DNA of 64,000 nt, from NCBI RefSeq assembly GCF_011299575.1, contig NZ_CP049863.1, positions 3,286,001 through 3,350,000 on the forward strand, in the 5' to 3' direction. The notes under the pieces were generated by a model that did no database searches, was not told where the DNA came from, and worked only from the letters and a program-made list of their open reading frames with translations. Within the stretch, counting starts at the first letter, position 1. Every line of letters starts with the position of its first letter. Positions 44,969 to 53,869 of this stretch are shown here, piece after piece. The position numbers and the translations under genes are program-made. Source of the stretch: Leucobacter viscericola (GTDB lineage Bacteria > Actinomycetota > Actinomycetes > Actinomycetales > Microbacteriaceae).

Positions 44969-45014
44969 ACAGCGGCTATCGCTAATCCAAAACCCCCGAA
45001 CGGAGAACACAAAC

Positions 45015-46511
45015 ATGTCCCTGCAACACGACGACCACCCGCTGACCGGACTCGCACGAGAGGTGCGGGTCGTCGACTGGGAGTCGAGCATTCCGATGTC
45101 GCGTGCGGTACGCCGCGATCCCCGCATGCCGCGGCTTGCCGAAGTGCCGGGCTTCACGAACTGGATCCAGCAGGGCTGGGGCGACGCGGATCGCACGCCT
45201 CGACTTGAAGAGGGCGCTGTTGCTGCCGCGGCGGCGCACCGCAGGCGACTCTCTGAATCGCTTCCTGGCAAGACCATCGTGGTCACCGCGGGACGCGCCC
45301 AGCTGCGCGTGGGGGACACCTTTTTTGAGTTCCGCGCCGACAGCGACTTCCTGTGGCTGGCCGGTCACTCGGTTGAAGACGGGGTGCTGGTCATGAACCC
45401 GGTCGCGGGCGGGCACGACGCGACGCTCTATCTCACGCCTCCCGCGCGGCCCGGAGACGATGCGTTCCACGCCGACGCGAACCACGGCGAGCTTTGGGTT
45501 GGGCCGATCCCGGGGCTTTCGGAACTTGAAACTGCGCTCCAGCTGCGCACCGCGCCGATCTCGCAGCTGACGGTTGGTGAGGACGCGCTCGTGGCCGGTG
45601 CAGCGGTCGTCGGCACGGGCGCGGGCCGCGCGCTCGATGGACGCCCGCGATCCGCGACCCTTGCCCGCGTGCTCTCGGAACTGCGCGCGTTTAAGGACGA
45701 GTGGGAGATTGCCGAGCTGCGCAAGGCCGTGTTGGCTACCGCTGAGGGCTTCGCTCAGGTGCGGCGTGAGATCCCGACTGCCGTTGAGAGCGGCGGCGAG
45801 CGCTGGCTGCAGGGCACGTTTGACCGCTGGGCTCGCACCGCTGGCAACGGCCCCGGCTACGCCAGCATCGTGGGAGCCGGTGCGCACGCACCGATCCTGC
45901 ACTGGGTGCGTGCGGACGGGGAGATTCGCGGTGATGAACTGCTGCTGCTCGACATGGGAGTTGAGAACCGCAGCGGCTACACGGCCGACGTGACTCGTAC
46001 GATCCCGGCATCGGGCCGGTTCAGTACCGAGCAGCGCGCGGTGCACGACCTTGTTGAGAAGTCACATCGTGCGGGGCTCGCGGCTGTCAGCCCGGGTCGG
46101 CTGTGGGCAGACTTCCACGCGGCCTGCATGGAGGTTATCGCGCAGGGGCTCCACGACTGGGGCATGCTGCCGGTCTCGGTTGATGAGGCTCTCTCGCCCG
46201 AGGGCCAGCAGCACCGTCGCTACATCGTGTGTGGGGTGGGCCACCACCTCGGTCTCGACGTGCACGACTGCGAGTCGTCGCGCTACGAGACGTACCTCGG
46301 CGGCACGATTCAGTCGGGCATGGCGCTGACGGTTGAGCCGGGCCTGTACTTCCACGCGTGGGACGAGACCGTGCCGCCCGAGCTGCGCGGCGTCGGCGTG
46401 CGCATCGAGGACGACCTTGTGGTGACCTCGGACGGCATCGACGTGCTGAGCGACGTGCTGCCGATCGATGCGGATGGGCTTGAGGCGTGGATGGATCAGG
46501 TCTCGCGCTAG
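45015..46511 (+). CDS. M24 family metallopeptidase (Xaa-Pro aminopeptidase type)
   Basis: The 498-residue protein has an N-terminal creatinase/aminopeptidase P domain (about 1-225) and a C-terminal pita-bread domain. The metal ligands are recognisable: LLDMGVENRSGYTADVTRTIP (two Asp), VGHHLGLDVHD (His), TVEPGLYF (Glu) and GVGVRIEDDLVVT (Glu). Such enzymes cleave the N-terminal residue before proline. Starting at the ATG at 45015 (MSLQHDDHPLTG) avoids the palindromic repeat, which an upstream frame would translate. The role fits peptide breakdown after import. Confidence 0.92.
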   Translation: MSLQHDDHPLTGLAREVRVVDWESSIPMSRAVRRDPRMPRLAEVPGFTNWIQQGWGDADRTPRLEEGAVAAAAAHRRRLSESLPGKTIVVTAGRAQLRVGDTFFEFRADSDFLWLAGHSVEDGVLVMNPVAGGHDATLYLTPPARPGDDAFHADANHGELWVGPIPGLSELETALQLRTAPISQLTVGEDALVAGAAVVGTGAGRALDGRPRSATLARVLSELRAFKDEWEIAELRKAVLATAEGFAQVRREIPTAVESGGERWLQGTFDRWARTAGNGPGYASIVGAGAHAPILHWVRADGEIRGDELLLLDMGVENRSGYTADVTRTIPASGRFSTEQRAVHDLVEKSHRAGLAAVSPGRLWADFHAACMEVIAQGLHDWGMLPVSVDEALSPEGQQHRRYIVCGVGHHLGLDVHDCESSRYETYLGGTIQSGMALTVEPGLYFHAWDETVPPELRGVGVRIEDDLVVTSDGIDVLSDVLPIDADGLEAWMDQVSR

Positions 46512-46588
46512 CTCGCTGAGGTGGCGGGGGTCCGCTGAACCGGCCCCGCTGAACCCGGAGCCCTGTCGAACCCGGCCCCCGAACCCGG

Positions 46589-46668
46589 GGCAAGGAAACT
46601 AACCTGAGGCAAAGTAACTGTCGCGTTGGTTTCCTTGCCTCTGGTTAGGATCCTTGCCGAACGTTCGG
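46589..46668. other. Interleaved inverted repeats between convergent genes
   Basis: GGCAAGGAAAC (46589-46599) pairs perfectly with GTTTCCTTGCC (46629-46639). CTAACCTGAGGCAA (46599-46612) pairs, with one mismatch, with TTGCCTCTGGTTAG (46635-46648). The two stems overlap and cannot both be complete at once. A perfect 12-bp palindrome CCGAACGTTCGG follows at 46657-46668. The region lies between the M24 peptidase and the second racemase gene, which converge. Confidence 0.6.
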
Positions 46669-46730
46669 TCCTTGTGGAGACTGGGGTACAAGGTCAGGGG
46701 TCCTGGAGCATGGCTACTGGACCTCGGCGC

Positions 46731-47771
46731 CTACCGCAGCACGAACCCCTCTGCGACGGGGTCGCTTGGATCGAGCACAAAGCGGTGCTCACCGGTCTGA
46801 AACGCTGCACCCGTCACGAACGGTGTGACGAGCGATTCGCTATCGGCACCCACTCCAGCCGGTTCCCAACGCGCGTGAAACACCGTGCCGACAATCGAGT
46901 GGTGCTCCAGCGTCTGTGAAGACGTGAGTGTGTCATCGTCGGCGAGCAGCGCAACCCTCGCGCCAGTGCCGGATCCGCACGGCGACCGGTCGACCTCGCC
47001 ATCGGCGAAGACCGTTACGTTGCGTTGCCTTGGACCCTCGGGCCCGGCACCCAGGTCGTCCCACAGAATCGTGCCGTAGACCCCCGAGAGCCGGGGGTCG
47101 GCTGCGTGTTGCGCCTCGGGAGCCTCATTGAGCGCCCACTTCACCTCGCGACCAACTGCGATCAACTCGGTGTAGTGGTCAGGATCAACGGAAAGCCCCA
47201 CATCGGCTGCCCGCACCGAGGCGTAGATCGCCCCGCTAAAACTCAGATCCGCAAGCACTCGGCCTCGGCTCGTCTCGACCGGCACCGAGCGAGTAATCAC
47301 GTGCGAGGCAACATTGCGGAACGTCGCGCTGACTAGCTTCCCGTTGCGGCGCTCGACCTGAGCCGCGACACGACCGGATGGCACGTCGATCCTGACCTCG
47401 GTCACACCATCGGGATCACTCTCGACCAAACCCGTGTCGGTTGCCCACACACCGAGCGCGATCGTGCCGTGCCCGCAGGCGGTTGAGAAGCCGTCCTTGT
47501 GCCAGAACAGCACACCGAAGTGGGCCCCTTCGTCGTCCGGCGGCACGATGAAGCCACCGTACATGTCGGCGTGACCACGCGGCTCGTTGCAGAGCAAACG
47601 ACGGATCCGATCGGCACCCGCGGCGTCAGCGATTGCGGCGACGCGGCGCTCTGCGACGGTCGCACCCGGCGGCACCGGTGAGTCGGCGTGCGCGATGCGG
47701 AAGGGTTCGCCCGCCGTGTGGTAATCGGTCGTGCGAATCCAGGACGCTGTCGACGAACCCTCCGCGCTCAC
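46731..47771 (-). CDS. Proline racemase family protein (second copy)
   Basis: The 346-residue protein keeps both catalytic cysteines: Cys99 in STACGHGTIA and Cys265 in DRSPCGSGTGAR. It is clearly different from the copy at 35732-36739, with GSGTG instead of GTGTS and longer loops. Its start overlaps the putA stop, so it is cotranscribed with putA. This suggests D-proline to L-proline racemisation feeding PutA. A hydroxyproline epimerase cannot be excluded. Confidence 0.85.
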   Translation of the reverse strand: MSAEGSSTASWIRTTDYHTAGEPFRIAHADSPVPPGATVAERRVAAIADAAGADRIRRLLCNEPRGHADMYGGFIVPPDDEGAHFGVLFWHKDGFSTACGHGTIALGVWATDTGLVESDPDGVTEVRIDVPSGRVAAQVERRNGKLVSATFRNVASHVITRSVPVETSRGRVLADLSFSGAIYASVRAADVGLSVDPDHYTELIAVGREVKWALNEAPEAQHAADPRLSGVYGTILWDDLGAGPEGPRQRNVTVFADGEVDRSPCGSGTGARVALLADDDTLTSSQTLEHHSIVGTVFHARWEPAGVGADSESLVTPFVTGAAFQTGEHRFVLDPSDPVAEGFVLR

Positions 47772-50700
47772 TAGATCACACCATCACTCAGGTGATTCGG
47801 CGTACCGAATCGATGGGCCGTGATCGACACTGCCTGCTCGCGCAGGTGCGGCAGCATCTCGACGCGGCCCGCCGAGACAACCGGGCCGCCGTAGACCGCG
47901 ATGTCGGGCTTGCCGCCGGATGCCTCGTAGGTCGCCTGAACGACCTCCTCGCGAGACTCCCCGCCGACGATACGAACGCGAGCCCCTGCGGTTGGCCCCT
48001 GGCGCTTAGCGAGGGCGGCAACGCGTGAGGACCACGCGGCATCGTCCTCAAAGTGGATCGCAACACCAGCAGCCTCAAATGCGGTGAGCACGGCCTGGGG
48101 GAGCGCAACCGGCAGGCTCAGTACGGGCGACGATCCCGCGGCAACACCCGCGGCAACCGCACGGACCACGTGAGCCGGTGTGGCATCTGCTGTTGCACGG
48201 ATCACCGCCTGGGTCGGCAGGTACCGCAGCACGTTGCGCTCGATCCCGAGCCCCGAAGCGTCGCGGTGCACACCGAACTCCTGCTCCCACGCCGCAGCGT
48301 CAGAGCCGAGGGCGGCCCGCAGCCACTCCAATGACTCGCTCGGCAGCTCAGCCTGCTGCGCTGCGCGCAAGAGCGGGGCAGCGGCCGGCATCGGTGCACG
48401 AGAATCAGCAGCAACCGGGGCGTCCGTCCATGAGCCGAGCCCAAAGAGATAGCTGGGACCGCCGGCCTTGGTGCCCGCGCCGATCGCCGACTTCTTCCAG
48501 CCGCCGAACGGCTGGCGGCGCACGATAGCACCCGTGATGCCGCGGTTGACGTAGAGGTTGCCTGCCTCGATGCGCGAGAGCCACAGCTTGAGCTCATCGC
48601 GGTCGAGGGAGTGCAGGCCGCTCGTCAGGCCGTAGTCGATCTCGTTGACCATGTCGATCGCCTCGTCGAGTGTCGACGCGGTCATGATGCCCAGGATCGG
48701 CCCGAAGTACTCCGTGAGGTGGTACTCGCTGCCGCGACGCACACCCTCGCGAACGCCGGGAGTCCACAGTTTCGAGGCCCCCGAAGCGTCGCGGGCGAGC
48801 GGATGATCGCTATCAACCGCGCCCGGCTTGACCATCCAGGTCTGCCCCGGCTCAAGCGTAGTGAGGCCTCGCTGCAGTTTGCCGGATGGCGCCGCGATCA
48901 TCGGGCCCATCTGGCTGGTCAGCTGATCGGGCGTGCCGATATTGAGCGAGCGCACCGCGTCGAGCAGCTGCCCCCGGAACCGCTTCGACTGCGCAACCGA
49001 ACCCACAAGAATCACGAGTGACGCGGCGGAGCACTTTTGCCCGGCGTGCCCAAATGCTGACTGCGCGACGTCGCGCGCGGCGAGGTCGAAGTCGGCGTTG
49101 GGAGTCACGATGATGGCGTTTTTGCCGCTGGTTTCGGCGAGAATCGGCAGGTCCTGGCGCAGGCCGCGGAACGTTTCTGCCGTTTCGTAGGCGCCGGTCA
49201 GGATCAGCCGGTCGATCCGGGGGTCAGCGACAAGGGCTGAACCGAGCGCACGATCCGCAAACTGCACCATCTGCAGCACGTCTCGGGGTACTCCGGCCTC
49301 CCACAGCGCTTCGACCATGACAGCACCGGATCGGGCAGCCCGGGTCGCGGGCTTGATGATGACGCTGGATCCCGCCGCGAGCGCTGCGAGGGCGCCCCCG
49401 GCAGGAATAGCAACGGGGAAGTTCCACGGCGGAATCACCGCGGTGAGGTTCTGCGGCACAAACTCAGCACCGTCGACCTGTTCAAGCGCCTGGCCGAGTG
49501 CGGCGTAGAAGTGCGCGAAGTCGATGGCCTCTGAAACCTCGGGATCACCCTGGTCGAGGGTCTTGCCGCACTCCGACCCCATGACCTCAAGCAGTGCGGC
49601 TCGGCGTGCTTCCATCCGCTCGCCCGCGCGGTGCAGGATCCGCGCGCGTTCGTCGGCGCCGAGGGCCTGCCATCCGGCAGCCGCCGCGCGGCCGCGCTCA
49701 ATTGCGGCTTCGAGGTTGGCCTCGCTCGTCACGAGCGCAGCCTCGACGGTCGCCTTGCCCAGCTGCGAGTTCACCATGCGGTCTGCGATACCGCGACCCC
49801 ACTCGCGGTTGCCGGGCAGGTCAGGATCGGTGTCCGGTGTGTTCTCAAACCCGGTGATGCCCGCGGCTACCCTTGCAGCGACCCTGTCGTCGGCGCTGTC
49901 TGCCCGCGAAACGCGGCGATCCTGTGTGCGCTGCGGAGCGGGAACGCTGAAGTGCTCGGGATCGCCGTCGGCGGTGATGGCCTCAAGAGCGGCGAGCGAG
50001 GCGAGGAAGCGATCCTTCTCCCGCTCGAACAGCGCGGAGTTGTCGTTGAGCTCGAAGACGGCCGACATGAAGTTCTCGTGGCTTGCCCCCTCTTCGAGGC
50101 GGCGGATCAGGTAAGCGATCGCAACATCGAACTCCTGCGGGTGCACAACCGGCACGTAGAGCAGCAGCCCGCCGACCTCACGCCGCACGGCCTCGGCCTG
50201 ACCCGTGGCCATGCCGAGCAGCATCTCGAACTCGATTCCGCTCTGGGCGCCGCGGGCCTTCGCGAGCAGCCAGGCCAGCGCGACATCGAAGAGGTTGTGA
50301 CCGGCGACGCCGATCCTGACGTTCTGCACACGCTCGGGGTGCAGAGCGTAGTCAAGCACGGCCTTGTAACCCGTGTCAGACTCTTGCTTTGATCCCCAGG
50401 TCGCCGCCTCCCAGCCGTGGATTGTCGCCTCGACCAGCTCCATCGGCAGGTTCGCGCCCTTCACAACGCGTACCTTGATGGGCGCTCCGCCGCGCGCGAC
50501 GCGGGCCGCCGACCACTCCTGCAGGCGCATCATCGCGCTGAGGGCGTCGGGCAGGTAGGCCTGCAGCACGATGCCAGCCTCAAGATCAAGAAACTCGGGG
50601 CGGTCAAGGATGCTCATGAACACGGCGAGCGTGAGGTCGAGGTCCTTGTACTCTTCCATGTCGAGGTTGATGAACTTGCGCGGCGACGCGGCAGCGGCCC

Positions 50701-51352
50701 GCTCGAAGAGGGGGAGAAGGTGCTGCTCGATCTCGACAACGGCCTCATCGAAGGCCCAGTGATTGTGCGGCGCAACGGTCGACGAGACCTTGATCGACAC
50801 GTAATCGACGTCATCGCGAGAGAGGAGTTTGTGGGTGCCCTCGATGCGGCGCTCGGCCTCGGACTTGCCCAGGATTGCTTCGCCGAGCAGGTTGATGTTG
50901 AGGCTCACACCGTCGCGCTTGATCTTGGCGATGGCCGGGCCCAGTTTTGCATCGCTCGCGTCGATGATGAGGTGGCTGACGAGCTCGCGTAGCACCCGAC
51001 GTGCCACCGGCACAACGACACCCGAGAGGGGTTTCGCGAGCGCACCACCGAGCGCCATGCCGCCTCGCATGTACGAGGGCAAAAACTTGGGGGTGAGCGG
51101 TGTGAGCTCACCGAGTCGCTTCGCTGCGACGCTGAGGTCTTCTGGACGCACCACACCGTCAACGAAGCCGACGGCAAAATCGAGGCCGTTCGGGTCGCGC
51201 AGCAGACCCGCGAGGCGTTCCGCCGAGGGGTCGGCTGGCACCTGCGCGGCCTCGGCGAGCCAGCGGCGTACGAGGGTGATTGCTTCATCCGCGAGTTGTT
51301 GGGGGCGGACGTCAGTTGTGGCCACGATTACCTCGCTCGTTCGGTTGTTCAT
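47771..51352 (-). CDS. putA: Bifunctional proline dehydrogenase / L-glutamate gamma-semialdehyde dehydrogenase
   Basis: The 1193-residue protein oxidises proline to glutamate in two steps. The PRODH barrel spans about residues 80-480 (SVNINLLGEAILG-like motif, RIGVAGHNLFDVALA). The aldehyde dehydrogenase domain spans about 540-1010 with the catalytic Cys774 in GQKCSAAS. A C-terminal region of about 170 residues resembles a worn ALDH-like domain. There is no N-terminal DNA-binding domain, so regulation must come from another protein, probably the divergent LysR regulator. The start may instead be the GTG at 51325, which has GAGCGAGG upstream. Confidence 0.95.
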   Translation of the reverse strand: MNNRTSEVIVATTDVRPQQLADEAITLVRRWLAEAAQVPADPSAERLAGLLRDPNGLDFAVGFVDGVVRPEDLSVAAKRLGELTPLTPKFLPSYMRGGMALGGALAKPLSGVVVPVARRVLRELVSHLIIDASDAKLGPAIAKIKRDGVSLNINLLGEAILGKSEAERRIEGTHKLLSRDDVDYVSIKVSSTVAPHNHWAFDEAVVEIEQHLLPLFERAAAASPRKFINLDMEEYKDLDLTLAVFMSILDRPEFLDLEAGIVLQAYLPDALSAMMRLQEWSAARVARGGAPIKVRVVKGANLPMELVEATIHGWEAATWGSKQESDTGYKAVLDYALHPERVQNVRIGVAGHNLFDVALAWLLAKARGAQSGIEFEMLLGMATGQAEAVRREVGGLLLYVPVVHPQEFDVAIAYLIRRLEEGASHENFMSAVFELNDNSALFEREKDRFLASLAALEAITADGDPEHFSVPAPQRTQDRRVSRADSADDRVAARVAAGITGFENTPDTDPDLPGNREWGRGIADRMVNSQLGKATVEAALVTSEANLEAAIERGRAAAAGWQALGADERARILHRAGERMEARRAALLEVMGSECGKTLDQGDPEVSEAIDFAHFYAALGQALEQVDGAEFVPQNLTAVIPPWNFPVAIPAGGALAALAAGSSVIIKPATRAARSGAVMVEALWEAGVPRDVLQMVQFADRALGSALVADPRIDRLILTGAYETAETFRGLRQDLPILAETSGKNAIIVTPNADFDLAARDVAQSAFGHAGQKCSAASLVILVGSVAQSKRFRGQLLDAVRSLNIGTPDQLTSQMGPMIAAPSGKLQRGLTTLEPGQTWMVKPGAVDSDHPLARDASGASKLWTPGVREGVRRGSEYHLTEYFGPILGIMTASTLDEAIDMVNEIDYGLTSGLHSLDRDELKLWLSRIEAGNLYVNRGITGAIVRRQPFGGWKKSAIGAGTKAGGPSYLFGLGSWTDAPVAADSRAPMPAAAPLLRAAQQAELPSESLEWLRAALGSDAAAWEQEFGVHRDASGLGIERNVLRYLPTQAVIRATADATPAHVVRAVAAGVAAGSSPVLSLPVALPQAVLTAFEAAGVAIHFEDDAAWSSRVAALAKRQGPTAGARVRIVGGESREEVVQATYEASGGKPDIAVYGGPVVSAGRVEMLPHLREQAVSITAHRFGTPNHLSDGVI

Positions 51353-51441
51353 GTCACCAGTTTCACTCGTTGCAAGAATGAAGTAAAGCGACAGTTTATG
51401 TGGGATAGTGTGAAGCAAAACTGCATGATTTGGGGTGCGAT

Positions 51442-52359
51442 GTGCTTGAGATGAAACGGCTCCGTTTGCTCTGGGAGCTTGATACGCGGGGCACCGTCGC
51501 CGCGGTCGCCGAAGCGCTGCGTTACAGCCCCTCCGCTATTTCGCAGCAGCTGGCCCTGCTGGAGCGTGAAGCCGGTGTGCCGCTGCTTCATAAAGTCGGT
51601 CGAACTCTCGAACTCACCGCCGCCGCGCAGGCGCTCGTCGCAGAAACCCAGGAGCTGCTCGCGGGGCTTGAACGCGCTGAGGCGGCGCTGCATCGTGCGC
51701 ACGCCGAGGTCTCCGGAACGGTGCGGCTGGCCGTGTTTCAGACGGCCCTGCTGGCGCTGTTGCCGCAGGTGCTCAGGCGGCTGCGTGCGACCCACCCGCA
51801 CTTACGAGTCGAGATGGTGCAGCACGAACCCGAAGCCGGCCTCGAAGAGACGCGTGCCAGAGCGTTTGACCTCGTTGTGGCCGAGCAGTACCCGGGGCAC
51901 TCGGCACCGCACTTTTCGGGGTTGGATCGCGAGCCGCTGATTCGGGATCACATCAGACTCGGGTTGCCGCCGCAAGGCGCTGGTGATCCCGCGTTCGACG
52001 CCGTCGAGCGACTGCAAGACGCGGCCGAGCTGCCCTGGGTTATGGAGCCGGAAGGAGCAGCCTCGCGTCACTGGGCCTTGCAGCAGTGTCGGCGCGCGGG
52101 GTTTGAGCCCGATGTGCGTTACGAAACCGCCGATTTGCAGACCCACGTGCGGCTCATCGAAACCGGAAACGCGGTTGCCTTGCTGCCGGATCTGGTGCAC
52201 CGCGGGGCCTCCCATCAGCTACGACTCGCCCGCCTCAAGGGGGATCCGCAGCGCACCGTCTTCACCGCGGCCCGCGCCGCAAGCGGTATGCACCCGGCGC
52301 TGGAAGCGGTAAGGCACGCGCTCCACGAGGAAGCGCGTGCCTTGGATCAGTCCCGCTAG
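51442..52359 (+). CDS. LysR family transcriptional regulator
   Basis: The 305-residue protein starts LEMKRLRLLWELDTRGTVAAVAEALRYSPSAISQQLALLEREAGVPLL in pattern, a LysR winged helix, and has a C-terminal effector domain to residue 305 with CFR-type architecture. I chose the GTG at 51442, which fits the usual family start; a TTG 12 bp upstream and an ATG at 51451 are alternatives. It diverges from putA across about 90 bp, the classical layout for a regulator of that gene, with proline the likely effector. Confidence 0.88.
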   Translation: MLEMKRLRLLWELDTRGTVAAVAEALRYSPSAISQQLALLEREAGVPLLHKVGRTLELTAAAQALVAETQELLAGLERAEAALHRAHAEVSGTVRLAVFQTALLALLPQVLRRLRATHPHLRVEMVQHEPEAGLEETRARAFDLVVAEQYPGHSAPHFSGLDREPLIRDHIRLGLPPQGAGDPAFDAVERLQDAAELPWVMEPEGAASRHWALQQCRRAGFEPDVRYETADLQTHVRLIETGNAVALLPDLVHRGASHQLRLARLKGDPQRTVFTAARAASGMHPALEAVRHALHEEARALDQSR

Positions 52360-52372
52360 ATCGCGGCGTCCG

Positions 52373-53602
52373 TTACTGCTTGCGGGCGGTGCGACGCGTA
52401 GCGGCGATTACGCCGGCTCCAATCGCGGTGAGGCCGAGGGCTGCTGCAAGTCCCAGACCCAGCGCGTCTCCGTTGGAACCCGTGACGGCGAGTTCTCTGG
52501 GAGCCGCCGAAGTTTCTGGGGTTGCAGGAGTTACTGGAGTCACCGGGGTTCCAGGTTTCGTGGGCGGCGTTGTTGGTGGTGTGGTGGGCGGAGTCGTCGG
52601 GGGCGTGGTGGGTGGTGTGGTTGGAGGAGTTGTCGGCGTATCGTCATCCTCCCCGCTGCCGCTTCCGCCCGCTTCCTGCCGCACGGTCTTCGCCGAGACG
52701 GGTGTAACCTCGCCGGAGTTCATGGTGACGGTTCCCGAGTTTGAGTAGTTCTTGATGCTGGGATCGGTCACTTTGAGTTGCAAATGGATGGTGATGTACT
52801 TGTCGGCGGGCAGATCTGGCCAGGTGACGGTGAGTTTTGACGCGGTGCAGTTCACGTCGGGAGTGACCGCATCGTAGGGTGCCGCGGCCATCCCGTTGCC
52901 CGGGTAGAAGTCTGAGCTAACGTTCGCTTCAAGGATGGGGCAAATAACCGCAAGGCCCGGTCCGGGTTCATCCACGATCGTGACCGGACCCGAGATTCTT
53001 GTCTTCGGAGTGAGGATGTAGGCGTCGACCTTTGTTTGTTCCGCGTCGCTCCACCACATGAGTTTCTTCGCCTCGGTCGGCTCCTGCGAGCACGAAGGAC
53101 AGGCGTGGGCGTCCGGATCGTAGCTCAACTTCATGACGACGTTTCCGAAGTCCAGGTCCATCGTTTCGGCGGTACCGCCGGAGTAAACGACCTGGGTGTA
53201 GAAGGTGCAGTCGCCGTGAACGTTAAGCGGGTGAGTCGAGACGTAATTTGTGAGAGTGAACGTAACGAGACCGGTCGTGTCGACAGAAGCCGTTGCGACC
53301 GGCTCTTTTTCGGGTGCCGGGCTGAGCAGGCTAAACGTGGTTGCCACGGTCGGGTCCCACTTGAGCTGGGATGGTAACTGCATGGTGAACTGGTCGCCGG
53401 GCTTGGAGCGATCGGGGATCGCCCAGGTGCAATCGAGGGTGAGTCGATCACCGCTCGCAACGACATGTTCCGTGGTGGTCACCGAGGTGATTGCGCCGGA
53501 AATGTTCGCCGCATTTGCTGCTGCTCCCATTGCCCCGATGCTGCCCAGTCCGAGCACACACGCGGCGGCGATGGCGAGTATGGTTTTTGCTGTGGAACGC
53601 AC
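52373..53602 (-). CDS. Cell-wall-anchored surface protein with LAVTG sorting signal and Pro/Thr stalk
   Basis: The 409-residue protein has a signal peptide at about residues 1-32 (STAKTILAIAAACVLGLGSIGAMGAAANA) and two regions with beta-sandwich adhesin features. A stalk of TPPT repeats (about 320-350) precedes the C-terminal LAVTG motif, a hydrophobic segment and an RRTARKQ tail. LAxTG is the motif of class E sortases in high-GC Gram-positive bacteria. The GTG at 53602 has CAGGAG upstream. The N-terminal domain matches no family I can name. Confidence 0.8.
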   Translation of the reverse strand: MRSTAKTILAIAAACVLGLGSIGAMGAAANAANISGAITSVTTTEHVVASGDRLTLDCTWAIPDRSKPGDQFTMQLPSQLKWDPTVATTFSLLSPAPEKEPVATASVDTTGLVTFTLTNYVSTHPLNVHGDCTFYTQVVYSGGTAETMDLDFGNVVMKLSYDPDAHACPSCSQEPTEAKKLMWWSDAEQTKVDAYILTPKTRISGPVTIVDEPGPGLAVICPILEANVSSDFYPGNGMAAAPYDAVTPDVNCTASKLTVTWPDLPADKYITIHLQLKVTDPSIKNYSNSGTVTMNSGEVTPVSAKTVRQEAGGSGSGEDDDTPTTPPTTPPTTPPTTPPTTPPTTPPTKPGTPVTPVTPATPETSAAPRELAVTGSNGDALGLGLAAALGLTAIGAGVIAATRRTARKQ

Positions 53603-53869
53603 GAAGTGACTCCTGAAATCGTAAGATGATGCGTGCTTACAAAGTCGACGGTATGTAAACAAGGCCTAAAATTGCGCCGAATTTCAGTAAGTACGTATGT
53701 TGAGGGCTCGAGTGTCGAACTCGACTCAGTGAGGTAAGTAGTTTCGAGATTCTGCGTACGTGGTGGAGGCGTTGCGTGCCTGATCCGTGATCGTGCGGGT
53801 TGAGGGCATGCTGAGGTACCTCGGGGCTCCAAGGCTCCCTCCCTCTCGAAAGCGCTAGACTTTGGGACG

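Noticed and set aside
44793..45014. N-terminal extension of the M24 peptidase gene
   Set aside because: It would translate the palindromic repeat and overlap the hydrolase gene; the ATG at 45015 fits the family start.
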